A stretch of DNA of 38,475 nucleotides from Eubacteriales bacterium (GCA_030625575.1 DAOUQP010000005.1:1-38475); one strand, 5' to 3'; positions 26,884 to 37,611 are shown, counted from the first letter of the stretch. Notes: generated by a model from the letters alone, not told the origin. Made by a program: numbers and translations.

Positions 26884-27810
26884 ATGGCTACTTTAGTAAA
26901 AAAACTCAAAACAATTAATAAGCCAAAACCAGAATCACAGTTGGTTAATAAATGGACACCGGCGTTTTATATGCTTCCTGCGATGTTTGTTATGCTTAGT
27001 ATGGTATTATATCCATTTGGATTTGGAGTTTGGTTATCGTTTACAAATATGAGTTTGACAAAATTCTTTAATCCAGATTTCATTTGGTTTAGAAACTACT
27101 TGAGACTATTTCAAGATGGCGTTATATTTTCAACATTTTTAAGAACTATAATATGGACTTTTACAAATGTTTTCTTTCATGTAACTATTGGACTATTTTT
27201 AGCGTTGTTATTAAATAGAAAATTGCCAGGGAAAAGTATTTTACGAGTATTATTAATAATCCCATGGGCTGTTCCGCAGTACATTTCTGCGTTGACTTGG
27301 AGATCGATGTTCAACTATGTTTATGGTGCTATAAATATTGCATTAAAGATGGTAGGACTTAATCCTATAAATTGGCTTTCAGATCCGACGATGACTTTTA
27401 TTGGAGCAATATTAGCAAATATATGGCTTGGATTCCCATTCATGATGATGATTGCCTTAGGTGGACTTCAATCTATCGATAAATCGTTATATGAAGCTGC
27501 TGACATCGACGGAGCTACAAGTCTTCAAAAATTAAAAAATATAACACTTCCATTATTAAAACCGGTTATGACTCCGGCTATTATTTTAGGTACAGTATGG
27601 ACGTTTAACCAGATAAATGTAATTATCTTGATTGCAGGTGGATTTGGTAATGAAAAAACTCAAATTCTTGTAACTGAAGTTTATAGATTGGCGTTTAATT
27701 TCTACAGATACGGCTATGCTGCTGCATATTCAGTTGTTATATTTTTAATGTTATTAGTATTTTCACTGATTTATATAAGAAATACTGGTATTATGAAGGA
27801 GTTGGATTAA
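26884..27810 (+). CDS. malF: Maltodextrin ABC transporter permease
   Basis: Binding-protein-dependent permease; EAADIDGATSLQKLKNITLPLLKP EAA motif. ATG 26884 after ggaggag. Confidence 0.92.
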   Translation: MATLVKKLKTINKPKPESQLVNKWTPAFYMLPAMFVMLSMVLYPFGFGVWLSFTNMSLTKFFNPDFIWFRNYLRLFQDGVIFSTFLRTIIWTFTNVFFHVTIGLFLALLLNRKLPGKSILRVLLIIPWAVPQYISALTWRSMFNYVYGAINIALKMVGLNPINWLSDPTMTFIGAILANIWLGFPFMMMIALGGLQSIDKSLYEAADIDGATSLQKLKNITLPLLKPVMTPAIILGTVWTFNQINVIILIAGGFGNEKTQILVTEVYRLAFNFYRYGYAAAYSVVIFLMLLVFSLIYIRNTGIMKELD

Positions 27811-28671
27811 ATGAGTAAAAAATTATCGAGTCATTTTGAGAGAAATGATTCTCCATTGAAAACAGTACTTATATATTTAATATTATTAATCTTTGTCTTT
27901 ATTGCTATTTATCCACTTCTCAATGTATTATCTGTTTCTTTAAGACCAAACGACTCGTTGTTTTTAACTACACTAGAGATTGTTCCTGACAATTGGTCAT
28001 TGGAAAACTATAGAAAAGCATTGTTTGAAAAGGATTTGTTGCTTTGGATTAGAAATAGTTTACTTATTTCTACATTGACTGCTTTAACTGGTTTGTCACT
28101 TTCAGCCAGTGCGGGTTATGCGTTTTCCAGATTTAGATTTTTTGGCAAGAAAACAGCGATGCTTCTATTTTTGGTAACGCAAATGTTTCCAGCACCGATG
28201 CTTTTATTACCGATGTTTATAATGCTTACTAAACTCGGCTTGATTAATAATTTTTTTGGGCTATTGATTCCTTATACAGCCACTGCGGTGCCTTTTACAG
28301 TTTGGCTTATGAAAGGATACTTTGATACGATACCAAAATCTTTAGAAGAAAGTGCTTATATAGATGGATGTAATTCATTTAAAGCTTTTTATAAAGTAAT
28401 TTTACCACTTGCTACGCCTGCACTTGCAATATCAGCATTATTTGGATTTATGAGTGCATGGTCAGAGTATATTGTTGCACAGATTATTTTAAGAAAGAGT
28501 TCAATGCTTACACTTCCAGTTGGACTTGTTCAGCTCCAAATGGACTTTACAGCTGAATGGGGCGTGTATTCTGCTGCGGCGATTATTACAACAATACCAG
28601 TAGTTATTTTGTTTGTCGCTTTGTCGAAATATCTAGTTGGTGGATTGACATTAGGTGGAGTAAAAGGATAG
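27811..28671 (+). CDS. malG: Maltodextrin ABC transporter permease
   Basis: EESAYIDGCNSFKAFYKVILPLATPALAIS EAA motif; C-terminal YLVGGLTLGGVKG. Confidence 0.93.
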   Translation: MSKKLSSHFERNDSPLKTVLIYLILLIFVFIAIYPLLNVLSVSLRPNDSLFLTTLEIVPDNWSLENYRKALFEKDLLLWIRNSLLISTLTALTGLSLSASAGYAFSRFRFFGKKTAMLLFLVTQMFPAPMLLLPMFIMLTKLGLINNFFGLLIPYTATAVPFTVWLMKGYFDTIPKSLEESAYIDGCNSFKAFYKVILPLATPALAISALFGFMSAWSEYIVAQIILRKSSMLTLPVGLVQLQMDFTAEWGVYSAAAIITTIPVVILFVALSKYLVGGLTLGGVKG

Positions 28672-28674
28672 TCA

Positions 28675-28898
28675 GAGTTCTCGGCAACAAAATGAATTTA
28701 AAGAAAGAGGCACGGTTTTGACAACGAAATTCTTATATCCATAGGAAAATTTCTGTTAAAGTAGTGTCTAACCTACTACCAAATCAAGCAGCTTCGATAA
28801 CGAAATTGAAATTTCTATCTCATTGCATTTGACTTACAACGGAATCAAAGATTCCTGTTAAGTCATAAAGATTTGAGTTAGGTCAAGAACATAATCCA
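28675..28898. repeat. Structured dispersed intergenic repeat, copy B
   Basis: Reverse complement matches 5000-5224; contains TTTGACAACGAAATTC...GAAAATTTCTGTTAAA, GATAACGAAATTGAAATTTCTATC and GACTTACAACGGAATCAAAGATTCCTGTTAAGTC. Confidence 0.85.
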
Positions 28899-28947
28899 GG
28901 GGCTTTTGAATTCTTAGTCATCGGATAAAAATCTAGGGTGTGATAAT

Positions 28948-29940
28948 ATGAACGTCACAATTAAAGATGTTGCAAAACTTGCAAAAGTTTCACCTTCAAC
29001 GGTATCTCGTGTAATTGCAAATAATCCGAGAATATCAGATGAAACAAAACAAGTTGTAAATGATGCAATGAAAAAATTAAAATATAGGCCAAATGCTATT
29101 GCAAGAAGTTTGGCTAATAGGAAGACGAATATTCTGGGAATAATTATTCCGAATTCAGATGAAAATTTATTCAAGAATCCATTTTTCATTAATGTCCTTA
29201 GAGGGATAAGTATCTATTCACAAAAAAGTGGTTATCATATTATGTATACTTATTCAAAAAATGAAGAAGAAGAAATGAATTATTTAAAAGAATATATTTA
29301 CAGTAATCTTGTTGACGGAATTATTTTGTTGACAGCTGTAGAAAACGATCCATTGATTCAATATCTAAAAGAAGAAGATTTTCCTTTTTCGGTGATTGGA
29401 AGACCAGAGATTTCTGAAGGAGTTCTTTGGGTAGATAATGATAATTTCAAGGCTATGTATGATGTCGTCAATTATCTGATTTCTAAAGGAAATAGTGAAA
29501 TAGGGTTTATTGGTGGTCCACAAAAATTTGTTTTTTCTACTGATCGTCTTGAAGGTTACAAAATGGCATTAGGAGCAAGAGGTTATCAGTTTAAAAATGA
29601 ATTGATAGTTCATACCGAAGGATTTGATATGAATAATGGTTATCTTGCATGTGAGAAGATATTTGAAAGTTCAAGACCTACAGCAATAGCCACGACAGAT
29701 GATTTACTTGCCTTTGGTGTACGGAAATATCTAGATGAAAAAGAGTTGATAGACGTTAAGGTAACTGGGTTTAATAATATTCCAGTCAATGAATTTCAAA
29801 AGCCTTCTATCACATCGGTAGATATTAATTCTGAATGCTTGGGATATTCCGCTGCAAAATTATTGATTTCAAAACTTAACGATAAGAAAATGATTAATAA
29901 TCATTTAATTGTAGAAACGAAACTAGTGGAAAGAGATTGA
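28948..29940 (+). CDS. LacI-family transcriptional regulator (MalR-like)
   Basis: VTIKDVAKLAKVSPSTVSRVIANNPRISDETKQVVNDAMKKLKYRPNAIARSLA. Confidence 0.95.
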   Translation: MNVTIKDVAKLAKVSPSTVSRVIANNPRISDETKQVVNDAMKKLKYRPNAIARSLANRKTNILGIIIPNSDENLFKNPFFINVLRGISIYSQKSGYHIMYTYSKNEEEEMNYLKEYIYSNLVDGIILLTAVENDPLIQYLKEEDFPFSVIGRPEISEGVLWVDNDNFKAMYDVVNYLISKGNSEIGFIGGPQKFVFSTDRLEGYKMALGARGYQFKNELIVHTEGFDMNNGYLACEKIFESSRPTAIATTDDLLAFGVRKYLDEKELIDVKVTGFNNIPVNEFQKPSITSVDINSECLGYSAAKLLISKLNDKKMINNHLIVETKLVERD

Positions 29941-29946
29941 TAAAAA

Positions 29947-31209
29947 ATGAATAGTGAATTTAGAAATATATCTATATATTCGATATATCTTAGAAATCAT
30001 GGCAAAAAAAATACTTTTGAAAAATTGATAGGTGATTTAAAAAGAATTAAATCTATGAAATTTGATGTTATATGGTTATTGCCTATACATCCAGTCGGTA
30101 TTATAAATAAAAAAGGTGAATTGGGGAGCCCTTATTCTATCAAAGATTTTGGGGATATCAATCCAGAATATGGTGATATGGATTCTTTTAAAACTCTTAT
30201 AGAAGCAGCTCATAAAGAAGGATTAAAAGTAATGATTGATGTAGTGTATAATCACACATCGTATGATTCTAAAGTATTCAATGAACATCCTGAATATTTT
30301 ATCACAGATGAAAATGGGAAACCTATGTGCAAAGCTGAGGATTGGACAGATGTAATCGACTTGGATTACGACAATAAAAACATTTGGCATCCGATGATTG
30401 GATATTTAAAGAAATGGTCGATGTTAGGTGTGGATGGATATAGATGTGATGTGGCTTCTCTAGTACCAGTAGAGTTTTGGAAAACTGCAAGAGAAGAAGT
30501 TGCAAAGATAAATCCAAATACAATGTGGCTTGCCGAATCAGTGCATAAAGAGTTTATTGAAGAATTGGCTGAAAAAGGATTTAAGGCATATGGTGACAAA
30601 GAAGTTTACGAGGCTTTTGATATTCTTTATGACTATGATATTCACCCTCAATTCGAAGCTTTTGTGGAAGGTGAGATTAGTTTAAAAGAGTACATTGATG
30701 TAGTGAAGAATCAAGATAAACTTTATCCTGATGATTATATTAAACTTAGATTCATTGAAAATCACGATCAAAAGAGAATGAGTGCATGTGTAGATTCGAT
30801 GGAGAAAAAGATTAATTTTACAGTCTTATCATATATGTTGAAAGGAGCTACTTTAGTTTATGCTGGACAAGAAACTTCGGATACTCATACTCCAAGTTTG
30901 TTTGACTTAGATCCGGTTAACTTTGATAGGGTAATTCCAGAGTATGCCAAGCTTATAGAAAAGCTGAATTTGTTAGTTAAAGACGAAGTATTCAAGACGA
31001 AAAAAGTGAGCTATGAAATAGTAGAAGATAATCTACTTATCGTAAGGTATGAAGATGATAAAGTCATAGCGGCTATCAACTTCGGAGATAAAGAAATCGA
31101 ATATGATTTCAATCTTGAAGGTGAATATGAAGAGGTTTTAGAAGACTCAACACTTGTAGATGTAGGTAAACTTAAAATAATAGAACCTATTATAATGAGA
31201 AGGAGATAG
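29947..31209 (+). CDS. GH13 alpha-amylase/alpha-glucosidase family enzyme (no signal peptide seen)
   Basis: FDVIWLLPIHPVG, MIDVVYNHTS, VDGYRCDVASLVP, WLAESVH, FIENHDQKR. Confidence 0.92.
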   Translation: MNSEFRNISIYSIYLRNHGKKNTFEKLIGDLKRIKSMKFDVIWLLPIHPVGIINKKGELGSPYSIKDFGDINPEYGDMDSFKTLIEAAHKEGLKVMIDVVYNHTSYDSKVFNEHPEYFITDENGKPMCKAEDWTDVIDLDYDNKNIWHPMIGYLKKWSMLGVDGYRCDVASLVPVEFWKTAREEVAKINPNTMWLAESVHKEFIEELAEKGFKAYGDKEVYEAFDILYDYDIHPQFEAFVEGEISLKEYIDVVKNQDKLYPDDYIKLRFIENHDQKRMSACVDSMEKKINFTVLSYMLKGATLVYAGQETSDTHTPSLFDLDPVNFDRVIPEYAKLIEKLNLLVKDEVFKTKKVSYEIVEDNLLIVRYEDDKVIAAINFGDKEIEYDFNLEGEYEEVLEDSTLVDVGKLKIIEPIIMRRR

Positions 31210-31232
31210 TTCAAATTGAACTATCTTTTTTT
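31204..31232 (+). terminator. Rho-independent terminator whose stem includes the upstream stop codon
   Basis: AGATAGTTC-AAATT-GAACTATCTTTTTTT; TAG stop at 31207-31209 lies in the 5' arm. Confidence 0.9.
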
Positions 31233-31298
31233 GAATAAAACAATGAATAAAATGCATATTCATGTATAAATGAGATGGATTATGTTATGCTGATATAG

Positions 31299-32711
31299 GT
31301 GATGATTTATATGACATTAATTACTTTATTGATAATACTTTTCACGGTTTTAGCAGGATACTTTAGTCGATATTTTATTAAATCAACTGAAGATTTTTTC
31401 ATACCTTCAAACGGTATGGGGGTTTTTAGTTTAACCGGAATGCTGATGGGGGCAATCATCGGTGGCGCTTCTACAGTAGGTACGAGTCAAATGGCCTATG
31501 AAAGAGGTGTTGGAGCCATTTGGTTTACTTTTGGATTGGTCGTTGCAAGCATTTCATTGAATATTGTCTACGGTCATCTTTTAGATAAAGATAAAAAACC
31601 ATTGACGTTAACAGGAATTATTGGTGACCATTACGGGGATAGGGCAAGATTGGCGGCAAGTGTCATATTGATTTTGGGAATGTTTATACATATTAACGGC
31701 CAAGTTATTGCAAGTGTATCTGTTTTATATAATATGCTGCCTTTTAATGTGTCGATAACAGTTTTTTTAACTGTTGTAGTCATTATGTTCTATGTTATTT
31801 TTGGCGGTTTTTGGGGTAGTACTGTTGTGGGAAGCATAAAGACCATTCTTTTATATCTATCGGCAATAATTATTGGAGTTGTTTTGATAAGCCGATACGA
31901 TATAATTTATAGTTTAGGGGAATTGAAAATCTATGGATTTTGGAATCCTTTTTCCAAGGGATTTTTTAAAGATTTATCGTTACCTCTTTCAACGGTCTTA
32001 GGTGTATTGTCTACACAAATATATTTTCAAACATCTATGGCTGCAAAAGATAGAAAAACATTAAGAAGAACGGGGTATTTAACGGCATTTTTAATAATGC
32101 CTGTCGGTATAGTGAGTGTTTTGATTGGATTGTTTATGAAATTGAATCATCCAGAAATTATTGCTAGAGATAGCTTTATGTTATTTACACAGTGGTATCT
32201 TTCTCCTGTGATTGGCGGTGTTGCCATAGCGGCTGTTGTTATATCCTCTGTTGCAACGGCAGCTGGCTTGATGTTGGGTATCACAACTATTTTGATTAAA
32301 GATGTTTTTAAAGTTAAAAAAAATCAAACAATTTTAAAAATCACTCGACTTACCATTCTAATCTTATCGATGGCTGTCTATATAATTGTTGTGAAGTTGA
32401 ATGATTCTATGATTTTGAATTGGGGATTTTTATCGATGGTTTTTAGAGCCACACCGATTTTAATTCCAGTAGGACTTGCTTTATATAAATCAAGTGAGAT
32501 TAAAGCATCACCGATGTATATCCTTATAGGACCACTCTTAAGTTTGATATGGATTGTCAGTGGATTAGATTCTATAAGCTCTATATATATAGGTGTTCTA
32601 GGAGCGATATTCTATCATCTGTTGGTTAAACAAAACCTGAAAGCTCCAGTATATTCACAAAGTAAAGAATATCAATTTCTTAAAGAAAAAAAGGAATCAA
32701 ACAAAAAATGA
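31299..32711 (+). CDS. Sodium:solute symporter (SSS-like)
   Basis: Multiple hydrophobic segments; KSTEDFFIPSNGMGVFSLTGMLMGAIIGGASTVGTSQMAYERGVGAIWF. An alternative ATG lies at 31311. Confidence 0.82.
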   Translation: MMIYMTLITLLIILFTVLAGYFSRYFIKSTEDFFIPSNGMGVFSLTGMLMGAIIGGASTVGTSQMAYERGVGAIWFTFGLVVASISLNIVYGHLLDKDKKPLTLTGIIGDHYGDRARLAASVILILGMFIHINGQVIASVSVLYNMLPFNVSITVFLTVVVIMFYVIFGGFWGSTVVGSIKTILLYLSAIIIGVVLISRYDIIYSLGELKIYGFWNPFSKGFFKDLSLPLSTVLGVLSTQIYFQTSMAAKDRKTLRRTGYLTAFLIMPVGIVSVLIGLFMKLNHPEIIARDSFMLFTQWYLSPVIGGVAIAAVVISSVATAAGLMLGITTILIKDVFKVKKNQTILKITRLTILILSMAVYIIVVKLNDSMILNWGFLSMVFRATPILIPVGLALYKSSEIKASPMYILIGPLLSLIWIVSGLDSISSIYIGVLGAIFYHLLVKQNLKAPVYSQSKEYQFLKEKKESNKK

Positions 32712-32733
32712 GCTATCAATTTACTGATAGCTC
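32710..32733 (-). terminator. Terminator downstream of glycogen phosphorylase (minus strand)
   Basis: GAGCTATCA-GTAAAT-TGATAGCTC followed on the minus strand by ATTTTTTG. Confidence 0.8.
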
Positions 32734-32747
32734 AAATAGTTTTGTTG

Positions 32748-35087
32748 TTATAATTTCCAAATTTCTTTTGCGTATTCAGCTATTGTTCTATCGCTGCTGA
32801 ATTTTCCTGCATTGGCCATATTGATCCAAGCTTTTTTAGCAAATCCAAGTTTATCTCTAAATGCGATATCCACATCTTCTTGTGCTTTTCTATATGAATC
32901 GAAATCTTTTAGAATATAGTAATTATCAGCACTGTGCCAATCTGTACCTTCTAAAATTGAATCGTACAAATCTTTAAACATTCCTGTGCCTTCATCACTG
33001 AAAGTTCCATCTATCAAACTATCAACAACTCTTTTTAGACCTTTTGTATGTTTGTAATAGTATTTTGGATTGTAACTATCTTTGATTTCTTCTAATTCTT
33101 CAACTCTAGCTCCGAATATAAAGTTGTTTTCAAATCCTGCTTCTTCAACTATCTCGACATTTGCTCCATCGTAGGTTCCTATAGTAGGAGCTCCACTAAG
33201 CATGAATTTCATATTTCCAGTACCTGACGCCTCTTTACCGGCTGTTGAAATTTGCTCTGAAATATCCGCTGCAGGGAATAGATATTCTGCATAAGAAACT
33301 CGATAGTTCTGTACAAAAACTACTTTAATTTTACCGTTTATTTCAGGGTCGTTATTGACTAAATCTGCAATTTTGTTAATAAATACAATTATGCCTTTAG
33401 CTCTGAAGTAACCTGGAGCGGACTTGGCACCAAAAATAAAGGTTCTTTTATTTATATCCATTTTTGGATTTTCTTTTAGTCGATAATAAAGATTTAAAAT
33501 TTGAAAAGCATTTAAAAGTTGTCTTTTATATTCATGCAATCTTTTTATCTGTATATCAAATATAGAATTAGTATCTATATCGATGTTCTCATGCTTTTTA
33601 ATATATTTTGCCAATTGCTCTTTTTTAGCCATTTTTATATCAATAAATCTTCTTAGAATATTTTCATCGTCAGAATATTTTTCTAAATCCTTTAATTTAT
33701 CCAAGTTTACTATCCAATCATCAGATTCCAGTAATTCTGTAATTAGATTTGATAATTCTGGATTTGATTTAAGTAGCCATCTTCTTTGAGTAATGCCGTT
33801 TGTTTTATTTTGAAATTTATCTGGATAAATATCATACCACTGCTTTAATTCAGAACCTATTAATATTTCGGTATGAAGTCTAGCGACGCCATTTACATAT
33901 TTTGAACCATATATACTTAACCATGCCATTTTTATTTTTCCATCAGCAATAATTCTATAATCGTCAACATTCCTATCGAGTTTTTTTAACTCATTAATAA
34001 GCTCGAGATCTATAAGTTTTATGATTTCATATATTCTCGGGAGGATAGTTTTAAAATATTCTACAGACCATTGTTCTAGAGCCTCTGATAAAATCGTATG
34101 GTTTGTATATGAGAAAGTTTTCTTTGCGATGTTCAGTGCGTCGATAAAGTCGTAACCTTCTTCATCAATCAGTAGTCTAATCAACTCAGGTATTGATACA
34201 GCTGGGTGTGTATCGTTTAATTGAATAGCATTGAACTCGTGGAAATTGTCTAGAGCGTCATGTCTCTTTTTATGTTTTTTAATCAAATCCTGTAGCGAAG
34301 CTGAGCTAAAGAAATACTGTTGCCTTATTCTTAATAACTTTCCTTCATCATTTGAATCGTTAGGATAGAGAACTCTTGAAATATCCTCTGCTCTATTTTT
34401 TTCCGTTAATGCCATGTCGTATTCTTGATTGTTGAATGACTTGAAGTCAAATGAATCAAGTGCTTCAGATTTCCATAATCTTAAAGTATTTATAGTATCT
34501 GAATTATAACCTATTATAGGCATATCATAAGGAATAGCTTTAACATCGAAATCTTTATAAGATACTATTACAGAGTCTGAGTCTTTTCTAATAGACCAAG
34601 GATCACCGTTTACCAACCAGTTATCTGCTTCTTCCATTTGGAAACCATTTTCAAAATGTTGTTTGAACAAACCGTATTCATACCTTATTCCATAGCCGTT
34701 TAGAGGAATGCTTAAAGTTGCTCCTGAATCTAAAAAGCAAGCAGCTAATCTACCGAGACCACCGTTGCCGAGACCGGCATCTTTTTCTTGATCTTCTAGT
34801 AGATTAATATCTATGTTCAACTCTTGAAGCACTTCTTTAACTTCTTTGTAGATACCGAAGTTTATCAGGTTGTTGCTAAAAGCTCTTCCCATTAAAAATT
34901 CAGCGCTAAAATATGAAGCTTTTCTTTTATCGTGTTTCTGAGTTAACCACATATCTGACATACTTAGCATAGATGCCTTTGATACAGCGTAATAAAGTTC
35001 TTCTGGTGATGCAACATCAAAAGTAGTAGCTTTGTCTATTAATAGTATTTTTGATATATCTTCTTTAAATGATTCTTTCTTAAACAT
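32748..35087 (-). CDS. glgP: Glycogen/maltodextrin phosphorylase
   Basis: DAGLGNGGLGRLAACFLDS, NDTHPAVSIPELIR, EASGTGNMKFMLSGAPTIGTYDGANVEI. Confidence 0.96.
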   Translation of the reverse strand: MFKKESFKEDISKILLIDKATTFDVASPEELYYAVSKASMLSMSDMWLTQKHDKRKASYFSAEFLMGRAFSNNLINFGIYKEVKEVLQELNIDINLLEDQEKDAGLGNGGLGRLAACFLDSGATLSIPLNGYGIRYEYGLFKQHFENGFQMEEADNWLVNGDPWSIRKDSDSVIVSYKDFDVKAIPYDMPIIGYNSDTINTLRLWKSEALDSFDFKSFNNQEYDMALTEKNRAEDISRVLYPNDSNDEGKLLRIRQQYFFSSASLQDLIKKHKKRHDALDNFHEFNAIQLNDTHPAVSIPELIRLLIDEEGYDFIDALNIAKKTFSYTNHTILSEALEQWSVEYFKTILPRIYEIIKLIDLELINELKKLDRNVDDYRIIADGKIKMAWLSIYGSKYVNGVARLHTEILIGSELKQWYDIYPDKFQNKTNGITQRRWLLKSNPELSNLITELLESDDWIVNLDKLKDLEKYSDDENILRRFIDIKMAKKEQLAKYIKKHENIDIDTNSIFDIQIKRLHEYKRQLLNAFQILNLYYRLKENPKMDINKRTFIFGAKSAPGYFRAKGIIVFINKIADLVNNDPEINGKIKVVFVQNYRVSYAEYLFPAADISEQISTAGKEASGTGNMKFMLSGAPTIGTYDGANVEIVEEAGFENNFIFGARVEELEEIKDSYNPKYYYKHTKGLKRVVDSLIDGTFSDEGTGMFKDLYDSILEGTDWHSADNYYILKDFDSYRKAQEDVDIAFRDKLGFAKKAWINMANAGKFSSDRTIAEYAKEIWKL

Positions 35088-36576
35088 TGCGATTTAACCT
35101 CCAGTATGTTTTTGTCAGTTCAAATATTTTTTTTGATAATTCTTCAGATAAATTATCTTTTCTCATTCTCCAAATCCAGTTGCCTCCAAGAGTTGAGGGG
35201 ATGTTAAATCTCGCTTCTGAACCTAGATTCAAGAAGTCTTGAATTGGGGCAACTGCGAGATTTGATACCGAGCTCCAACAACCTCTGATGAATCCAAAAA
35301 CATATCCTTCTTCTTCTGATAGATGCAGGTATTTTTTTGCATATTCAATTTCGTCAGGTTTTGCATCTTCTTTTATCCAACCTAAAGTTGTATTGTTATC
35401 ATGCGTTCCGGTATAAACAGCGGAATTCTTCTCATATGCATGTGGTAAGTAGTTGTTTTCATCTCTTGAATCAAATGCAAATTGCAGAAGGTTCATACCG
35501 GGAAAACCTGTTTGATTTTTAAACTCATGAAAATCTTCTGTAAGATAACCTAGATCTTCAGCGATGATTTCAATATCACCTAGGGCATTTTTGATTGCAT
35601 TGAATAAATCGATTCCGGGACCTTTTGTCCACTTACCTAATTCAGCTGTTGAATCGCCGAATGGAATTTCCCAATATGCTTCAAAGCCTCGAAAATGATC
35701 AATTCTTATTACGTCAAAAATATGTCTTGATGCATCCATTCTATCAATCCACCATTTGTAATTGTTTTCTTTCATGACTTCCCAATTATAAATAGGGTTT
35801 CCCCATAATTGACCTGTAATAGCAAAATCATCTGGCGGACAACCCGAAACCATGATAGGTTTACTCATTTGATCCAGTAAAAACAATTCGGGGTTGGCCC
35901 AGACATCAGCGCTGTCCTCGGCTACGTAGATTGGTAAATCACCGATAATTTTGATGTTTTTATTATGAGCATAATCTTTTAATTTGCCCCATTGCTTAAA
36001 GAATAAATATTGAACAAAGTACCAAAATTCTATTTCTGTTTTATATTCTTCTTTAAACTTATCTAGTGTTTTAGTATCTCTATCTCTATAAGGAGCCTCC
36101 CAATCTTGCCATGATATTAAATTGTACTTTGTTTTAATAGCCATATAAAGGGCGAAATCTCTTATCCATAGAGATTCTTTTTCGACAAATTTCAAGACAT
36201 CTTCTTTACATATTTCATACTTTCTTTCGAAGGCTTTTCTTAATAACGGAGATCTTGTTTTGAATATCTTATAGTAATCTACTTTTTCTTCGGTTTCATT
36301 AAAATCATATCCTTCTAAATCATCCTTATTTAAAAAACCTTCTTTAATTAAGATATCCAAGTCGATAAAATAATGGTTTCCAGCAAAAGCGGAAATAGAT
36401 TGGTATGGAGAATCACCAAATCCAGTAATTCCAAGAGGCAGAATTTGCCAGTAGGACTGACCTGATTCATATAAAAAATCTATAAATTTATAGGCTTCTT
36501 CACCAAAGGTTCCAATACCGTAATTACTTGGTAAAGAAGTGATATGCATTAATATGCCACTGCTTCTTTCAATCAT
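35080..36576 (-). CDS. malQ: 4-alpha-glucanotransferase
   Basis: RSSGILMHITSLPSNYGIGTFGEEAYKFIDFL, IIGDLPIYVAEDSADVWANPELF, VIRIDHFRGFEAYWEIP, IAEDLG. Start at ATG 36576 preferred; overlaps glgP start. Confidence 0.95.
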   Translation of the reverse strand: MIERSSGILMHITSLPSNYGIGTFGEEAYKFIDFLYESGQSYWQILPLGITGFGDSPYQSISAFAGNHYFIDLDILIKEGFLNKDDLEGYDFNETEEKVDYYKIFKTRSPLLRKAFERKYEICKEDVLKFVEKESLWIRDFALYMAIKTKYNLISWQDWEAPYRDRDTKTLDKFKEEYKTEIEFWYFVQYLFFKQWGKLKDYAHNKNIKIIGDLPIYVAEDSADVWANPELFLLDQMSKPIMVSGCPPDDFAITGQLWGNPIYNWEVMKENNYKWWIDRMDASRHIFDVIRIDHFRGFEAYWEIPFGDSTAELGKWTKGPGIDLFNAIKNALGDIEIIAEDLGYLTEDFHEFKNQTGFPGMNLLQFAFDSRDENNYLPHAYEKNSAVYTGTHDNNTTLGWIKEDAKPDEIEYAKKYLHLSEEEGYVFGFIRGCWSSVSNLAVAPIQDFLNLGSEARFNIPSTLGGNWIWRMRKDNLSEELSKKIFELTKTYWRLNRNV

Positions 36577-37586
36577 ATTTTTTCTCCTTTTGCTTTGCAA
36601 ACTGAATTTCTAGTTATCAATTCGGTTTGCAATAATATGTGCTTTTTAGTATTTGAAAACAATAATTCTACAGCTTTTTCTCCTATTGCTTCAATGGGTT
36701 GTTTCACACTTGAAATAGAAGGGTGAAAAAACTCAGAGTATTCTAATCCGTCAAAACCTATAATGGAAATATCTTCAGGGATATTTCTTCCTGCTGATAA
36801 AATATATTTTGCGGCTCCAACGGCGATAATATCTGAAGTGGAAAATAACGCTGTTATTTCTGGATGGATAGTTAAAATATCTTTTGCCATATTGTATCCA
36901 GAATCGAAGGTATAAAAACCATCTCTATGATACTTATGGTTCAATGGTATATTGTTATGTATGAGAGCTTTTTCATAACCTATGGTTCTTAATTTTCCGT
37001 TGTATTCATCTATTAATCCAGAAGAAAGAAGTCCGATGTTTTTATGTCCCATTTGGCATAAGTAGTCGACAGCTTCAAAGGCTGATTGAACATTATCGAT
37101 ACTTATACTCGAAAAAAAATTTTTATCAACATCTGAATCGATATTGGAAGATGCAAGTACTAGTGGTATATCGAGTGATTCGAGATAGGAGTTTGAATTT
37201 TTACTGAAGTTGCCTCCTAGATAAATAACTCCATTCAATCTTTTTTCCTTGACTTGCTCAATTATAATTTCTGCATCTTCTGTATCGCATATTGGATTAT
37301 AGTGAAGTAATAATGAAAAATTTCTTTTGGTGATGTTTTTTTCCATAATTTCAACTATTTCAGAGAAAAATGGATTGAAAGAGCCTTTTACTATGACTCC
37401 TATATTTTTTGTTGGAGTCATTTTTAAATTCCTTGCACTTCTATTAGGAATATAATTTTGAGAATCTATGATTTTTTGAATCTTTATTCTCGTTTCAGCG
37501 TTAACATCGGGGTGATTATTAAGTACTCTTGAAACTGTCGATACTCCAACGCCTGCTAATTTTGCAATATCTTTAATATTGTTCAT
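36573..37586 (-). CDS. LacI-family transcriptional regulator
   Basis: MNNIKDIAKLAGVGVSTVSRVLNNHPDVNAETRIKIQKIIDSQNYIPNRSARNL. The ORF-track N-terminus from 37793 crosses the divergent promoter region; true start is about 37586. Confidence 0.94.
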   Translation of the reverse strand: MNNIKDIAKLAGVGVSTVSRVLNNHPDVNAETRIKIQKIIDSQNYIPNRSARNLKMTPTKNIGVIVKGSFNPFFSEIVEIMEKNITKRNFSLLLHYNPICDTEDAEIIIEQVKEKRLNGVIYLGGNFSKNSNSYLESLDIPLVLASSNIDSDVDKNFFSSISIDNVQSAFEAVDYLCQMGHKNIGLLSSGLIDEYNGKLRTIGYEKALIHNNIPLNHKYHRDGFYTFDSGYNMAKDILTIHPEITALFSTSDIIAVGAAKYILSAGRNIPEDISIIGFDGLEYSEFFHPSISSVKQPIEAIGEKAVELLFSNTKKHILLQTELITRNSVCKAKGEKI

Positions 37587-37611
37587 ATTCTCACCACTTT
37601 TTAAAACATTT

